Source: TMED27 sp050633165
Lineage (GTDB): Bacteria > Pseudomonadota > Alphaproteobacteria > Micavibrionales > Micavibrionaceae
Reading direction: 5' to 3'
Assembly: GCA_050633165.1 (NCBI GenBank)
Contig: JBOEFZ010000088.1
Span: forward strand, 1 to 7,066
Length of the DNA: 7,066 nt
The notes under the pieces are model-generated. The model saw only the letters and a program-made list of their open reading frames with translations, was not told where the DNA came from and ran no database searches. How positions within the stretch are numbered: the first letter of the stretch is position 1; every line of letters starts with the position of its first letter. The position numbers were made by a program, and so were the translations under genes. This document shows, one piece after another, positions 1 to 5,992 of the stretch.

Positions 1-104
1 TTTTATGAGTCCGCTACCTAATCTAAGATGTACAAGGATTAGATGCCTTCCGCTTCAAACCCCAGTTAAATTTAAGGAAGTTGGATTGAAAGGTATGGTT
101 AGGA

Positions 105-827
105 TTAAAAATTTGGCGGTGAGATTGGCCGAAGCTCGTCTTCAATTGCCCTTTTAAAACGATCATTTTTTTTCTGATCTAACTGCTTGTCCTGTGTGAG
201 AAGTTCAAGAAAGCTTTCCTTTTGCTGCAATATATTATTGTTTTGCATGAGGTCATTAAAATCTTCAATCATATGATGGAAACGATCATAAGCTTGTCTC
301 TGAAATAAAGAGCGATACTCTCTGGCATCTTCTCCTCTGGCCTCATGTCCTGTGAAGGGGTCTAAGATTTTTGGGATGTAGGCAATGTTCCATGGAGCCG
401 TAAAGGTATAGATATTCTTAGTGCGCCCAAATATGTGAGACACTTGGTAATTCTGGATATGCTCAAAACCATTTTTTCCAGATTTGGAATACCCTGTTAG
501 AAGGGTAAGCATCTTTGTCGGCTCTGCGTTGTTTGTAGGGTCTTTTGTAACATTTTCTTGGCCGAATAAGCTGCGATATAGATCAATAAATAATTGTGTT
601 CCAGATGCATCCCTGCCGAATCCGCGGATGTACACTTCGTCATTATTTAGAATTCTATTTTTTAAAGCTTTCCATTCGTGCTCTGCTTTATCCATAGGCG
701 CGTATATTGTTTCGCTGTGGCCAAACTCAAAGAATTGCTGTTTTGTAATATAGCCTTTCGCAAAAAATTGCTCATAAGCATCGCGCATGCCTTTATCCCC
801 GGTCTTAGCAAAAAGCCACCAAAGCAT
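105..827 (-). CDS. HNH-like putative endonuclease, 5' end uncertain
   Basis: Reading from the ATG at 827 gives about 240 residues. A segment near residues 129-163 has the order SHI-GRTKN, then APWN, then a DPFTGHEA stretch; His131, Asn147 and His161 can be laid on the first His, middle Asn and last His of an HNH (beta-beta-alpha metal) nuclease fold. This suggests a DNA-cutting enzyme, possibly a restriction endonuclease, but I do not recognise a named family. The C-terminal third is helical and charged. The frame stays open to an ATG at 923, but those extra 32 residues come from the GC-rich palindromic element next door and are rich in Arg and Ser, unlike the rest. Another ATG lies at 788. 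The gene may therefore have lost or swapped its native N-terminus. No methyltransferase partner is visible. The coding frame is convincing; the function is moderately supported. Confidence 0.55.
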   Translation of the reverse strand: MLWWLFAKTGDKGMRDAYEQFFAKGYITKQQFFEFGHSETIYAPMDKAEHEWKALKNRILNNDEVYIRGFGRDASGTQLFIDLYRSLFGQENVTKDPTNNAEPTKMLTLLTGYSKSGKNGFEHIQNYQVSHIFGRTKNIYTFTAPWNIAYIPKILDPFTGHEARGEDAREYRSLFQRQAYDRFHHMIEDFNDLMQNNNILQQKESFLELLTQDKQLDQKKNDRFKRAIEDELRPISPPNF

Positions 828-834
828 TGCGCTC
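826..834 (+). repeat. 9-bp direct repeat, left copy
   Basis: ATTGCGCTC occurs here and again at 998-1006, bracketing the GC-rich palindrome. A perfect 9-bp repeat in this position fits a target-site duplication. The inverted arms start 6 nt inside on this side and about 11 nt inside on the other, so the fit is not exact. Confidence 0.4.
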
Positions 835-997
835 TGGTGACCGGGAGTTAGTAAGTTGCTTAAAGACAACCGCGACGATCTTTGGCCGCGAGGCTTGGAC
901 ACACATCGCCGCCTCCCGGACATAAGCCGAGAAGCGACATCGTTACGGCGATATCAACCGCTTTAAGCAGGGTTACTAAGCCCCGGCAAGCGCACGA
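835..997. mobile_element. GC-rich imperfect palindrome, possible MITE-like element
   Basis: The segment is clearly richer in G and C than its surroundings. Its outer arms, 841-865 and 961-986, are inverted repeats sharing CCGGG, TTAGTAA and TGCTTAAAG blocks in the same order. Inside are further partial pairings, for example GGCTT 892-896 with AAGCC 924-928, so the whole segment could fold as one long branched hairpin. It carries only short shadow reading frames and no transposase. It is directly followed and preceded, at the chosen edges, by the 9-bp repeat ATTGCGCTC. A non-autonomous transposable element is the simplest reading; a recombination site or structured RNA is also possible. Confidence 0.45.
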
Positions 998-1006
998 ATT
1001 GCGCTC
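998..1006 (+). repeat. 9-bp direct repeat, right copy
   Basis: This is the second perfect copy of ATTGCGCTC, 163 bp after the end of the copy at 826-834. Joining the flanks with one copy left puts a TAG stop in the frame of the HNH-like gene a few codons upstream, so clean excision does not simply restore a longer gene. Confidence 0.4.
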
Positions 1007-1213
1007 ACACAACAAAACTAACTTGCTTGGAGGTTTTGGGCAACTCATATCTATGAGTAATTGAGGTGTCGAGTATATCTTACCGCTCAGTGCTCATAAC
1101 TACATATGGGAACTATGATGTTGCTGGTTAGTACAAGTAGTAATGGTAAGCAAAGTGGCAAAACTAGAATGATTGTAATGAGGGAAAAGCTGTCTTTTTT
1201 ATGAGTTAGTTAT

Positions 1214-1219
1214 TATAAT
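1214..1219 (+). promoter_or_regulatory. Promoter -10 candidate for the membrane protein/nuclease pair
   Basis: An exact TATAAT lies 33 bp before the ATG at 1252 in a very AT-rich spacer. There is no good -35 at 16-18 bp; the best position (1191-1196, TGTCTT) matches poorly. The rest of the spacer, 1007-1213, shows no convincing gene, RNA or repeat. Confidence 0.35.
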
Positions 1220-1239
1220 TTTTTTTCAACTATAAAATA

Positions 1240-1245
1240 AGGGTG
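1240..1245 (+). promoter_or_regulatory. Ribosome binding site deciding the start at 1252
   Basis: AGGGTG sits 6 nt before the ATG at 1252. An in-frame GTG at 1243 lies inside this site, so the longer reading from 1243 is less likely than the ATG start. Confidence 0.55.
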
Positions 1246-1251
1246 CTTTTC

Positions 1252-2004
1252 ATGAGCAGAAACAATAAGTCACAATTCTGGCAAAAAACGTTATTTACTA
1301 TAGGCATCATATACGTTGTTTCTGCTCCAGGATTATTTTTTATAATTGAAACTGCAAAAGAACCAGCCATATTTTTACTTATTTCAGGGACATTATTGGC
1401 TGTTTTATCACGATTTGATGATGTTCGTGAATTGGGGCTTTTTGGTCTAAAAACAAAAATAGAAAAAGCCGTCGATGAAGCATATGCAACGCTTGATCAA
1501 GTTAAGGAATTTGCCAAAATTTTTGCAGTATCTTCCTTGTCAAATACAGCTCGATCTGGCTGGTGGGGAGGTATTCCAGAAGATCAAACGAGAGAGCTGT
1601 TAAAATCAACTCAAGATACTTTGCGAAAACTAGGTTGTAGCGAGCAGGAAATAGAGGAAATATCGCAAGACTTTCACGACTGTCAGTTAACAGAGTATAG
1701 AGTGACTCTTCTTGGCGGTGGAGCAAGCCAAGTACCTAAAACAACGGATGATACTTGTCAGGAAGCGTGGAGTGCCTTGAGAAAAAGACCAGAAACACCT
1801 CCTGTGTTGCCACAAGAATTGAGTGATTTTTTTGAAAAATATAATTTCATGACGGAGGAACATAGCCGCAGGCTTGATGGCTATACATATTATTTTGAAA
1901 ATAAAGAGTTTCAGGATTTTGACGATTTTAAAAATAGAGAGAAATGGCCTTCTCTTGAAGAACTGAACTACCAAGAAAATGCAAAGAAGAAAAATAAAAA
2001 ATGA
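1252..2004 (+). CDS. Two-helix membrane protein paired with a nuclease
   Basis: The protein is 250 residues from the ATG at 1252, which has an AGGG site upstream. Two hydrophobic segments, about residues 13-32 and 37-53, form a membrane hairpin at the N-terminus. A helical, probably coiled-coil stretch follows (about 58-95, containing the ELGLFGLKTKIEKAVDEA run), then a soluble, acidic, mainly helical domain to a Lys-rich tail. There is no signal peptide and no enzyme motif that I recognise. The stop overlaps the start of the downstream nuclease gene by four bases (ATGA), so the two are translationally coupled and probably made together. Inference: a membrane anchor or sensor that controls or localises the nuclease. 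The family is not recognised by name. Confidence 0.75.
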   Translation: MSRNNKSQFWQKTLFTIGIIYVVSAPGLFFIIETAKEPAIFLLISGTLLAVLSRFDDVRELGLFGLKTKIEKAVDEAYATLDQVKEFAKIFAVSSLSNTARSGWWGGIPEDQTRELLKSTQDTLRKLGCSEQEIEEISQDFHDCQLTEYRVTLLGGGASQVPKTTDDTCQEAWSALRKRPETPPVLPQELSDFFEKYNFMTEEHSRRLDGYTYYFENKEFQDFDDFKNREKWPSLEELNYQENAKKKNKK

Positions 2005-2903
2005 TTGATTTTACTGAAATAGACGATGGTGATGATTGGGAACTTTTTGCGAGAGACTTTTTTTCGGCACTTGGCTTCGTAATTGAGTTAGACCCTAGTA
2101 GGGGAGCAGATGGAGGAAAAGACTTTATTATATCTGAGCAGGTTTCAGGAAAGCTAAGAACGCATAAATTTCGGTGGTTAGTTAGCTGTAAACATAATGC
2201 AACAAGCGGTAAATCTGTTGGACCAAAAGAAGAACCGGATATAAGAGAACGTTTAGAACAGCATGGCTGTGAGGGGTTTATTGGCTTTTATTCTACGTTA
2301 AGTTCTACAGGACTGAGTGATCGATTAGACGCCCTAAAACAAAGCGCTCATATTGAAGATTTTGCAATATATGACGGTAAAAAGATTACAGGTTATTTCT
2401 ATGATACTGGGTTCTCTCGTTTAGCTAGTCGTTATTTCCCAAAATCATACGAGAATATGCGTCCTATACAACAAATCGTTGATAAGCATGTTTCATTAGA
2501 GTGTGAGATTTGTGGGTGTGATTGGGTGAAAGAGATAATGCTAAAGCCTCAAATGGGGATAGTCCTAAGCGTTTTCCCAATGGGAGGCAATGGTCATAGA
2601 GAAATAGAAGATGTGTGTGTGGTTTGCAAGGGAGATTGTGACCAGCAATATCAAAACTCTCTTCATGCAAAAGGCAAGATGTCGAATTGGGAGGACATTG
2701 AAGACCTATGTAATCCCTTAGGTTTTTTGAAAAATTGTTTAACCTATATGAATATGCTGCATTCTGATGAATATAAAATCTCTGATCAGGCTCACGATAA
2801 TCAGAAGACGATATATATTGCTATTGCACAAAGGGTGTTACGAGAAATATCTGATGAAGAAAAAGAAAGAATTGCAGAACTTTCATTGTTTGAAGGTTTT
2901 TAG
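2001..2903 (+). CDS. Mrr-type PD-(D/E)XK nuclease with zinc-binding C-terminal region
   Basis: The protein is 300 residues. The N-terminal domain carries the order of a PD-(D/E)XK nuclease of the Mrr (restriction endonuclease type IV-like) group: Glu14 in WELFARDFF, Asp41 in GADGGKD (the usual GGID position) and Ser62-Cys63-Lys64 in WLVSCKH (in place of the usual QxK). This supports metal-dependent cutting of DNA. A linker of alternating strands and helices follows to about residue 150. Then come CxxC at Cys168/Cys171 (plus Cys173) and CxxC at Cys206/Cys209 (plus Cys213), a likely zinc-binding module, and a helical tail. The start overlaps the stop of the membrane-protein gene as ATGA and lacks a strong ribosome site of its own, so translation is probably coupled. 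The gene ends 6 bp from the convergent minus-strand operon. No methyltransferase is beside it, so it may recognise modified or foreign DNA, or act in abortive infection; that part is inference. Confidence 0.8.
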   Translation: MIDFTEIDDGDDWELFARDFFSALGFVIELDPSRGADGGKDFIISEQVSGKLRTHKFRWLVSCKHNATSGKSVGPKEEPDIRERLEQHGCEGFIGFYSTLSSTGLSDRLDALKQSAHIEDFAIYDGKKITGYFYDTGFSRLASRYFPKSYENMRPIQQIVDKHVSLECEICGCDWVKEIMLKPQMGIVLSVFPMGGNGHREIEDVCVVCKGDCDQQYQNSLHAKGKMSNWEDIEDLCNPLGFLKNCLTYMNMLHSDEYKISDQAHDNQKTIYIAIAQRVLREISDEEKERIAELSLFEGF

Positions 2904-2909
2904 TTTAAT

Positions 2910-3623
2910 TTATACATTAATCACTTGATTGCCTTGGTCGTTGATTTCAACCCTGTTTTTGAATTTTTTAGTTTTCATGATGTGAGCAATGTCAGATAAA
3001 TTTCCTATTGAAAATTTGAATGGTTTATCAAGATGGTCAGGGCATGTAATTGAAATTCTAAATTCTTTTTGATGCCCGTAATCATTAGTTTTCTTGAAAA
3101 TATCCATTTCTCCCGAATAAGATTTCTTATCAACATATTCTACACGTTTTGTATGCGCTCTTAATATTTCATTGTCATCTAACATGGATTGTAGCTTGGT
3201 GTTTAATCTTTCCGCGAAAATATCAAGTCGCCCAATAACTGCAAATGCTTCACCAAAGTCCTTTATCTTGTCATCAAAAATTTTCTTATCATCACGTATA
3301 GATTCCCCTTCACATAGGCAGGACATACAAAAAATATGAGATGCCATATATTTGTCTTGCTGAGGAATATAGAATGTAACCTGGTTTGTTAGTCCTTTAA
3401 TTTCTTTATCGTTTACATACATTTTCATTGTTTTAGCCTGATGTAGGCCTGTTATATTCTCATTTTTATCCGAACGTTCTGTATCTCCCTCTATTTTCTT
3501 AAAATACGATACTGGATTCATGTAAATTTCTCCGTTTTCAACAAAGCGTTTTACATGCTCTGTTTTGCCAAAACGGAAGAGTAGAATGGGTTGAAAATTA
3601 TTCTTCTTAGTATCTTCAGGCAT
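2910..3623 (-). CDS. Unrecognised soluble protein, third gene of membrane operon
   Basis: The protein is 237 residues with no membrane segment or signal peptide. The N-terminus has a pattern seen in several uncharacterised bacterial proteins: a Leu-Phe-Arg-Phe strand, a helix, then GEIYMNPVSYFKKIEGD and an Arg/Asp/Glu-rich stretch (residues about 15-60). Near the C-terminus is HQKEFRISI followed by a SIGNLSDIAHI segment. The layout faintly recalls DUF2971-like proteins, but I would not assign it. The start is one base after the stop of the preceding gene (TAA-T-ATG) with no clear ribosome site, so it depends on translation of that gene. Its stop lies 6 bp from the stop of the nuclease gene on the other strand, with no obvious hairpin terminator between them. 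Inference: the soluble partner or effector of the two membrane proteins upstream. Confidence 0.7.
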   Translation of the reverse strand: MPEDTKKNNFQPILLFRFGKTEHVKRFVENGEIYMNPVSYFKKIEGDTERSDKNENITGLHQAKTMKMYVNDKEIKGLTNQVTFYIPQQDKYMASHIFCMSCLCEGESIRDDKKIFDDKIKDFGEAFAVIGRLDIFAERLNTKLQSMLDDNEILRAHTKRVEYVDKKSYSGEMDIFKKTNDYGHQKEFRISITCPDHLDKPFKFSIGNLSDIAHIMKTKKFKNRVEINDQGNQVINV

Positions 3624-3624
3624 A

Positions 3625-4728
3625 TTAGGAATTTAGATATGTAGAGAGTGTTTCAAACAAAAATTTTACGCCGTTCGCGATACTTTCGTTTGTAAGGCCA
3701 AATACTTCACCGCCAGTAAACAGGTGTAGTAATAGCCCTGCTATTAATGCTCCACCGGTAGTCATTACCCATGACAAAATTGATGGCCATATTCGTTTTA
3801 GCCAACCTGTGTTTTTCTTTGATTTGTTTATTATCGTGTTTGGTATAAATTTTCGGTGCAACAGTAATAATGCGCTTAGTATTGTAAAAACACCTAGTAC
3901 AAAGCCCAGTCGTTCAGGCCAATTTTCAATTTCAGGCATCACTACCAACATCAGCAGAAAAATAATGAAATTAAAATCTAATCCATATTTTCTATAGTTT
4001 GTTACTATGCTGCTTTCATAATCTTGCATTATTTTCTTTAAAGTTTCAGCTTTGCCTATAACCCAAGTTTCATTTGGACTAGACACTCTTATAACGCTTC
4101 CATGAAACTCTGCTAATTCAATTGTCACTGATCGATTGATGCCATTAGATTCAGGTTCTTGTATGTTTATGGTCAGCGCTTTTAATCTATCGATCTCTAC
4201 GATTTCTTTCAGAAAATCTTCAGCATATTTAATGATTTTATGGCCGCGAAAGTCATAGGTAATAACGGCTCTTCCCTGTACAAAGTCTTTTTGTACGGCT
4301 TGTATTAGCTTTTCAATGTCATCACCATAAAGGCGAACAGAACCTACAGGAACGGATTTATTGTATAGCTGTTCGGGTGCTGTTGCGTGATTAGCTGGTT
4401 GATTAACACTGCCATGAGGAAATGTAAGAAAAGTTCCGCCTGTTCCTAGCTCTGACTCCCATTCTCCCTGTAGATGTCCCCGTTCATTTAAAGTTGCAGT
4501 TACCGTGACATCCCTAACTTCAATACCCTCTGGAAATTGAACGGGGTTTAAGTGTAAATTAACGTTATCGTTAGCTTCTCCCGTTGCATCATAAACCACC
4601 ACCCCAAAAGCATCATCCATCAGTCGAACTTTACCTTCTAGACGATTGCCTGTTTGTGTCAGCTGTATTGATACATTTCCTGTGTTTGTGCCATAAATTT
4701 TTCCATTCCAAGTTCCAGCTACATTCAT
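3625..4728 (-). CDS. Beta-rich domain joined to C-terminal membrane helices
   Basis: The protein is 367 residues. Residues 1 to about 108 alternate short strands with Gly-rich turns (GTWNGKIYG at the start, GEWESELGTGG near the end), like a small lipocalin- or avidin-type beta-barrel. Residues about 120-235 form a mixed alpha/beta domain (VRLYGDDIEKLIQAV, later NETWVIGKAETLKKI). Three hydrophobic segments follow, roughly 250-265, 273-291 and 314-337, with a Lys/Arg-rich loop between the second and third, then a 30-residue tail. There is no signal peptide, so the N-terminal domains are probably cytoplasmic. The start has a good ribosome site. It lies 22 bp after the preceding gene and 1 bp before the next. 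Inference: a membrane sensor or effector in a three-protein system. Cap15 of CBASS also combines a beta-barrel with membrane helices but in the opposite order, so this is only an analogy. Confidence 0.75.
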   Translation of the reverse strand: MNVAGTWNGKIYGTNTGNVSIQLTQTGNRLEGKVRLMDDAFGVVVYDATGEANDNVNLHLNPVQFPEGIEVRDVTVTATLNERGHLQGEWESELGTGGTFLTFPHGSVNQPANHATAPEQLYNKSVPVGSVRLYGDDIEKLIQAVQKDFVQGRAVITYDFRGHKIIKYAEDFLKEIVEIDRLKALTINIQEPESNGINRSVTIELAEFHGSVIRVSSPNETWVIGKAETLKKIMQDYESSIVTNYRKYGLDFNFIIFLLMLVVMPEIENWPERLGFVLGVFTILSALLLLHRKFIPNTIINKSKKNTGWLKRIWPSILSWVMTTGGALIAGLLLHLFTGGEVFGLTNESIANGVKFLFETLSTYLNS

Positions 4729-4732
4729 CTTA

Positions 4733-4738
4733 TTTCCT
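4733..4738 (-). promoter_or_regulatory. Ribosome binding site for the beta-domain membrane protein
   Basis: AGGAAA on the minus strand ends 4 nt before the ATG at 4728. It is the only clear ribosome site in the three-gene operon and fixes this start. Confidence 0.55.
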
Positions 4739-4750
4739 TTTTTATATTGC

Positions 4751-5518
4751 TTATCTAGGGAAAATATCTTTGATTGAATTTATCAATGTTTCCCAAAGCG
4801 GATGTGGGTTTTTAATTCTTCTTGATATGTCTGTTTCAAGTTTATCAAGGTTCGTTGAGAACTCTTTAGTTCTCTGTTTAACGTTAAGGAGGTTTTTGTT
4901 TTTAATGAAGGCCTCGTGCATTTCGTTTAAAATGTTTTCAATGTTAACGGCAGAAAAACTGTACAACATTTCAGTTTTTGGGTTCTGTATAGATAGTTCT
5001 ATTCCAAGTCCAATGTCTGAGTTTTTTAAATGAGATATATGATTTTGAACAGTTTCAGTATCCATAAAGGCAAAATTTAAAATCCTTAGTCGAGTGTAAG
5101 ATTTTCCATTTTGTACTTTGTTAGAAGTCTGTTCGTATTTTAGAGAAACACTCTTAGCTTTGTCTTTTAGATCGTTATCTACTAGTTGTTGTAGTTCATA
5201 GCATAGTTTGTGCCATTCTTTTGATGTTTCTAATAAACGTATTATTAGACTATTGGGTAATATATAGATGCTACCATCCTTTTCCATGTCCTTGAAAAAG
5301 GATGAGGGTGGCATGGTGCATCCATCATTCAAACAAGAACTAATTTTTTTTAAGTGAGAATAAGTTTCTTTATACTTCGCTCTCAGTTCATCTCTATCAA
5401 GATTATCTCGCCCTGTGCGATGACCAATCAAGAAACTGAAACCAGCAATAATAATAGCGATTATTGACTTCAAAATGATGTCTACGGTCGTGGGGTCGGT
5501 TATTTCTTCTATAGGCAT
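4751..5518 (-). CDS. Single-pass membrane protein, first gene of operon
   Basis: The protein is 255 residues. A short acidic N-terminus is followed by one hydrophobic helix (about residues 12-32, rich in Ile) ending at HRTGRDNLDRDELR, whose positive charges suggest that the rest faces the cytoplasm. Residues about 40-110 are helical, perhaps a coiled coil. The middle (about 130-180) looks like strands plus helices and the end is a long charged helix. No catalytic motif or named family is recognised. The ATG at 5518 lacks a good ribosome site, having only AAAGAA some 13 nt upstream, so expression may be weak or start from a very short leader. It begins a co-directional run with gaps of 22 bp and 1 bp to the next two genes. 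Inference: membrane-anchored partner of the beta-domain protein. Confidence 0.7.
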   Translation of the reverse strand: MPIEEITDPTTVDIILKSIIAIIIAGFSFLIGHRTGRDNLDRDELRAKYKETYSHLKKISSCLNDGCTMPPSSFFKDMEKDGSIYILPNSLIIRLLETSKEWHKLCYELQQLVDNDLKDKAKSVSLKYEQTSNKVQNGKSYTRLRILNFAFMDTETVQNHISHLKNSDIGLGIELSIQNPKTEMLYSFSAVNIENILNEMHEAFIKNKNLLNVKQRTKEFSTNLDKLETDISRRIKNPHPLWETLINSIKDIFPR

Positions 5519-5532
5519 TTTATAACATATTC

Positions 5533-5561
5533 TTTAAAGGGGATATTTCACCCATTTTCAA
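5533..5561 (-). promoter_or_regulatory. Promoter candidate for the three-gene operon
   Basis: On the minus strand, TTGAAA (5561-5556) and TTTAAA (5538-5533) are separated by 17 bp, a sigma70-like arrangement (5/6 and 4/6 matches). The start of transcription would fall about 8-10 nt before the ATG at 5518, giving a near-leaderless message. If this promoter is real, the hairpin array further upstream is not in the operon's leader but in its upstream DNA. Confidence 0.35.
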
Positions 5562-5672
5562 TAAGGCACATTTTTTACCTTCAAAAACATTTTTATGTGT
5601 AGGGGAGTAGAATAGCAGAAGTTTCAATGAAAAGGCAGTGTTCGATATTGGTTCTCAACACCGTTTTGAACT

Positions 5673-5707
5673 TTTCCTTATTTAATAATAAAGAAAAACT
5701 AAGGAAA
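5673..5707 (+). repeat. Hairpin unit 1 of array
   Basis: TTATT 5678-5682, loop TAAT, AATAA 5687-5691. Alternatively, the longer 5' arm TTTCCTTA 5673-5680 pairs with TAAGGAAA 5700-5707 (8 bp). It is followed by a weak unit in which CGGCC 5708-5712 pairs with GGCCG 5726-5730 around TAAT. Confidence 0.55.
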
Positions 5708-5729
5708 CGGCCTAATTTTTAACAAGGCC

Positions 5730-5770
5730 GCCCACGCTGTTAATACAGCGTAAAAATAGCGTCAAAGGGC
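5730..5770 (+). repeat. Hairpin unit 2 of array
   Basis: ACGCTGT 5734-5740, loop TAAT, ACAGCGT 5745-5751 give a 7-bp stem. AGCGT recurs at 5758-5762 and can replace the first partner. An outer stem GCCC 5730-5733 with GGGC 5767-5770 closes the alternative fold. Confidence 0.6.
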
Positions 5771-5802
5771 CTGTTAATACAGCTGGAAAACAGGTGTTTT
5801 CC
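5770..5802 (+). repeat. Hairpin unit 3 of array with extra 3' hairpin
   Basis: CTGT 5771-5774, loop TAAT, ACAG 5779-5782. CCTGT 5770-5774 can instead pair with ACAGG 5790-5794, starting 11 nt after the first copy. A second, exclusive hairpin GGAAAAC 5785-5791 / GTTTTCC 5796-5802 overlaps that alternative arm, giving a three-way switch. Confidence 0.5.
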
Positions 5803-5821
5803 AAGTGCATGATTTTTGCCG

Positions 5822-5863
5822 TTTCCCACTGTTAATACAGTGTAAATAGCACATCTATGGAAA
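5822..5863 (+). repeat. Hairpin unit 4 of array
   Basis: CACTGT 5827-5832, loop TAAT, ACAGTG 5837-5842 form a 6-bp stem. Outer arms TTTCC 5822-5826 and GGAAA 5859-5863 are complementary. The expected third arm (around 5846-5852) has drifted and does not pair. Confidence 0.55.
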
Positions 5864-5870
5864 TGCTGTG

Positions 5871-5899
5871 TAATTGATAATACAATTAGAAAACAATTG
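5871..5899 (+). repeat. Hairpin unit 5 of array
   Basis: TAATTG 5871-5876, loop ATAATA, CAATTA 5883-5888. CAATTG recurs at 5894-5899, exactly 11 nt after the first CAATT, as an alternative partner. Confidence 0.55.
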
Positions 5900-5922
5900 A
5901 AAATGGGCGGCTTTGAAAAAGT

Positions 5923-5967
5923 GCCCCAAATGTTGTTAATACAACTGAACAACAACATAAATGGGGC
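5923..5967 (+). repeat. Hairpin unit 6 of array
   Basis: GTTGT 5932-5936, loop TAAT, ACAAC 5941-5945. The longer ATGTTGT 5930-5936 can pair with ACAACAT 5952-5958, closed by the outer stem GCCCC 5923-5927 / GGGGC 5963-5967. This is the best-formed alternative fold of the array. Confidence 0.6.
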
Positions 5968-5992
5968 TATCACACCTTCTCACCTACCTACC

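Larger units (their letters stand above)
5673..5967. repeat. Array of TAAT-loop hairpins with unit-specific stems
   Basis: This occupies most of the 598-bp gap without an intact gene between 5519 and 6116. At least six units follow the plan arm, TAAT, complementary arm, about 6 nt of A-rich spacer, second copy of the complementary arm. Stems differ: TTATT/AATAA, ACGCTGT/ACAGCGT, CTGT/ACAG, CACTGT/ACAGTG, TAATTG/CAATTA (loop ATAATA) and GTTGT/ACAAC. Copies two and three of the arm start 11 nt apart in four units. Loop starts are at 5683, 5713 (a weak unit), 5741, 5775, 5833, 5878 and 5937. Some units also have an outer stem. Constant loops with different yet complementary stems argue for selection on structure. 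The strand and the acting molecule (RNA or single-stranded DNA) are unknown; an RNA antitoxin array, a regulatory leader and a recombination substrate are all possible. Confidence 0.7.

Noticed and set aside
18..42. CTAATC/GATTAG hairpin as a terminator of the HNH-like gene
   Set aside because: The stem is only 6 bp and is not followed by a T-run in the direction of transcription; nothing else is recognisable in 1-104.
484..753. 89-codon plus-strand frame
   Set aside because: It is antisense to the well-formed HNH-like coding region and has no ribosome site.
841..986. attC site of an integron cassette
   Set aside because: A long imperfect palindrome is present, but the paired core sites with the consensus GTTRRRY are missing.
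860..1064. Short reading frames of about 60 codons on both strands
   Set aside because: They lie across the GC-rich palindrome, have no ribosome site, and read like translated repeat sequence.
1502..1974. Minus-strand frames opposite the membrane-protein gene
   Set aside because: They are shadows of a real gene on the other strand.
4584..5033. 149-codon plus-strand frame
   Set aside because: It spans the junction of two well-supported minus-strand genes and has a Cys/Phe/Ser-rich composition typical of antisense reading of AT-rich genes.
5673..5967. CRISPR array or integron attC cluster
   Set aside because: The constant part is only TAAT, spacing is irregular, no cas or integrase gene is present, and no RYYYAAC/GTTRRRY core pairs fit.
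5740..5973. 77-codon minus-strand frame over the hairpin array
   Set aside because: Its sequence simply follows the repeats, and it has no ribosome site or protein-like pattern.
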